From NCBI GenBank assembly GCA_023439505.1, contig JAEXNR010000021.1:145675-209674 (forward strand): a stretch of DNA of 64,000 nt, written 5' to 3'. The first letter of the stretch is position 1. Each line of letters opens with the position of its first letter. Shown here piece by piece: positions 62,271 to 64,000 of the stretch. A program made the position numbers and the translations under genes. This DNA is from Bacillota bacterium (GTDB lineage Bacteria > Bacillota > Clostridia > Lachnospirales > Lachnospiraceae). Below the pieces are notes generated by a model. It searched no databases. It was not told where the DNA came from and saw only the letters and a list, made by a program, of their open reading frames with translations.

Positions 62271-63101
62271 ATGAAAAACATCAACAAAAAGTTTAAATTG
62301 CCCCCTGTCCGTATCATTCTGTCATTCTTGTTTTTGTTTATTATCGTCTTATGGGTAATTCTCCCGTCGGTTTTCGCCCCCGATGCTTTAAGTTTGGACA
62401 TTAAAAATTCCAAACTGCCTGTCGGTTCAAAAGGTCATCTCCTTGGCACCGATGCTTTGGGACGCGATGTGCTGAAGCTCCTCATTGCAGGTGCCCAAAG
62501 TGCAATGATAGGACCGGTGTGCATCGCTTTGGGCTCTCTCATCATCGGACTGATTCTTGGCAGTACAGCAGGCTGGTTCGGCGGAGGCTGGGATAAAATC
62601 GTATCGGCATACGCTGATATAACGCTATCTATGCCATCCATGCTGCTGGCTATTGTTGCGGCTGCCATAATTGGCAGGGGTTACTGGGTAAGCGTTCTGG
62701 TTATGATTATATTGTATTCTCCCTTTGACATTCGTTTGGTACGCTCGACAGTAATTCAGCAAAAATACAAACCCTATATCGAATCGGCAAAAATGCTGAA
62801 TCTAAGTACGGTTAACATTCTGGCAAAACATATTTTTCCCAATATCGCAATGGTGGTTCTGGTTAACTTCTTTTTAAACATAGCTTACGGTTTAATAAGC
62901 ATGTCTTCCCTGTCATTTTTGGGCCTTGGTGTAGGGCCAAAGGAAGCAGATTGGGGACGTCAGCTCTCCGACGGACGCGAGTTATTGTCGCAAAACCCTG
63001 CCATCTCCCTATCCGCCGGTATCTTAATCATTTTAACCGCTGTTTCCATTAATCTTGTCGGCAGCTATCTTCTCGAAAGGAGTGGTTTAGATGACATTTG
63101 A
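62271..63101 (+). CDS. oligopeptide/nickel-type ABC permease (DppC-like)
   Basis: A 276-residue permease with HLLGTDALGRDVLKLLIAGAQSA, the typical opening of DppC proteins, and the EAA motif ESAKMLNLSTVNILAKHIFPN. The start is 1 base after the partner stop and has GGAGGATC upstream; its end overlaps the ATPase start by 11 bases. Confidence 0.92.
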   Translation: MKNINKKFKLPPVRIILSFLFLFIIVLWVILPSVFAPDALSLDIKNSKLPVGSKGHLLGTDALGRDVLKLLIAGAQSAMIGPVCIALGSLIIGLILGSTAGWFGGGWDKIVSAYADITLSMPSMLLAIVAAAIIGRGYWVSVLVMIILYSPFDIRLVRSTVIQQKYKPYIESAKMLNLSTVNILAKHIFPNIAMVVLVNFFLNIAYGLISMSSLSFLGLGVGPKEADWGRQLSDGRELLSQNPAISLSAGILIILTAVSINLVGSYLLERSGLDDI

Positions 63102-64000
63102 CGCATTGCAATCCTCCGAAAAAGCAACGCAAAAGGCAAACTCCGAAGCTGCTATTAATATAAGTATCAACGGCTTACGGGTGCAAATCGGTGGTAACGA
63201 AATTCTAAAAGGCATCGACTTTACACTGAAAGGCAATGAAAGTGTCGGTATTGTGGGACAATCGGGTTCCGGAAAAACAATGATGATGCGCTCTCTTATC
63301 GGGCTGCTTCCAAATCAGGCACAGTCAACCGGAGATTATAGAATCGACGGACAAAAATTCAATCTTAATGCCCGTGAAAAGCAGTGGGGAAAAATTAGAG
63401 GAAGCGGCATAGGGATGGTAATGCAAGACCCTTTTACCGCCCTTGACCCTCTAAAAAAGTGCGGAAAACAAATTCTAGACGGTGTTATGCACGATAAAAA
63501 GGCTGCTTTTGATATTGTGTCAGCTTTAAAAGAAGTCGGCTTACCGCAAGATGCTGCTCAACGATACCCTTTTGAATTGTCTGGCGGGCAGCGGCAGCGA
63601 ATCGTAATAGCCGCATCCCTCGCAACCCGGCCCCGCCTTCTGATAGCCGACGAAGCAACCACGGCGCTGGATGTAATCACCCAAAAGGAAATTCTCGACC
63701 TTATCGATTCGATTCGCAGCATCCGCTCTATGCCCTTGATCATCATCACCCACAATATCCGCCTTGCAAAAACCAGATGCGATCGTGTGCTGGTTATGGA
63801 AAACGGTAAAATTGTAGAAGAAGGTACGGCAAAACAAATAACGGAACAGCCTCATTCAAAAGCTGCAAAGACACTAATCGAAGCAGATCGGTTTTTACAG
63901 ATAAAATCCTATTCCGATTCCGGTTCCGGCGGCCATACTCTCCTTCACGCAATGAATCTGAATAAGCGGTTCGGTAACGTAAACGCCCTATCTGACGTGA
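63091..64000 (+). CDS. oligopeptide-type ABC transporter ATPase, probable double-domain fusion (partial)
   Basis: Open from the ATG at 63091 to the window edge (303 codons). The first ATPase domain has GQSGSGKT, the Q-loop VMQDPFTALDP, LSGGQRQR, Walker B LLIADEATTALD and the H-loop ITHN. The usual DEPT after Walker B reads DEAT. After a Ser/Gly-rich linker, a second domain begins near residue 287 (LLHAMNLNKRFGNVNALSDV), so this looks like a DppD-DppF fusion. Its 3' end is outside the window. Confidence 0.88.
   Translation, partial: MTFDALQSSEKATQKANSEAAINISINGLRVQIGGNEILKGIDFTLKGNESVGIVGQSGSGKTMMMRSLIGLLPNQAQSTGDYRIDGQKFNLNAREKQWGKIRGSGIGMVMQDPFTALDPLKKCGKQILDGVMHDKKAAFDIVSALKEVGLPQDAAQRYPFELSGGQRQRIVIAASLATRPRLLIADEATTALDVITQKEILDLIDSIRSIRSMPLIIITHNIRLAKTRCDRVLVMENGKIVEEGTAKQITEQPHSKAAKTLIEADRFLQIKSYSDSGSGGHTLLHAMNLNKRFGNVNALSDV

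Noticed and set aside
1..64000. tRNA, rRNA and prophage genes
   Set aside because: No cloverleaf, rRNA segment, integrase or phage structural gene was seen on either strand, although small tRNA-like folds cannot be excluded by eye.

Overview
The window looks like the chromosome of a low-to-mid GC, Gram-positive anaerobe of the Clostridia, most like a plant- or fibre-degrading Lachnospiraceae. The evidence is strong AGGAGG-type ribosome binding sites on nearly every gene, lipoprotein signal peptides with clean lipoboxes, no outer-membrane genes, PTS-independent sugar ABC importers, a pyrophosphate-type phosphofructokinase, and giant modular secreted glycoside hydrolases. This placement is inferred from gene content; no rRNA gene is present. 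I see no tRNA, rRNA, CRISPR array, prophage or complete insertion sequence.

Layout. 1-12.5 kb: two very large secreted polysaccharidases on the minus strand, a GH81 endo-beta-1,3-glucanase and a 2481-residue GH5 plus beta-helix protein, both loaded with discoidin, CBM6 and chitobiase-like modules. 13-17.6 kb: an OmpR-type two-component system followed by an ABC exporter operon whose ATPase is frameshifted. 17.8-19.3 kb: a small operon of a DUF3796 membrane protein, an Xre regulator and a membrane-anchored M23-like protein. 19.4-26 kb: a BtrH/DUF4872 protein, a MerR regulator interrupted by an in-frame amber codon, an O6-methylguanine DNA methyltransferase, a second two-component system with a divergent ABC exporter, and CsbD.

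26.2-36.4 kb: a nine-gene minus-strand cluster that reads as one purine (5'-deoxy)nucleoside salvage system: DeoR regulator, purine nucleoside phosphorylase, zinc dehydrogenase, MtnA-type isomerase, BMP lipoprotein, ATPase, two permeases and an MTA/SAH-type deaminase. A promoter upstream of DeoR fires directly into an intrinsic terminator. 36.8-40.6 kb: a TetR-MFS pair with two palindromic operators, a small aromatic protein beside a decayed region, and a LysR regulator.

40.9-55.6 kb: a coherent carbohydrate system: RbsABC-like importer, SDR dehydrogenase, DhaK/DhaL kinase, RpiB-type isomerase, split transketolase and phosphofructokinase, with a membrane sensor kinase/AraC response regulator and a DeoR repressor. 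The gene set fits catabolism of a four-carbon polyol or ketose (threitol, erythritol, erythrulose) through erythrose 4-phosphate into glycolysis. 55.7-59.2 kb: an uncharacterised internally duplicated 120-residue protein and a redox cluster (FMN reductase, NAD(P)-binding protein, Rrf2, flavodoxin, TetR) with textbook promoter/operator structures. 59.4-64 kb: the start of an oligopeptide/nickel-type ABC importer operon, cut by the window edge inside a double-ATPase gene.
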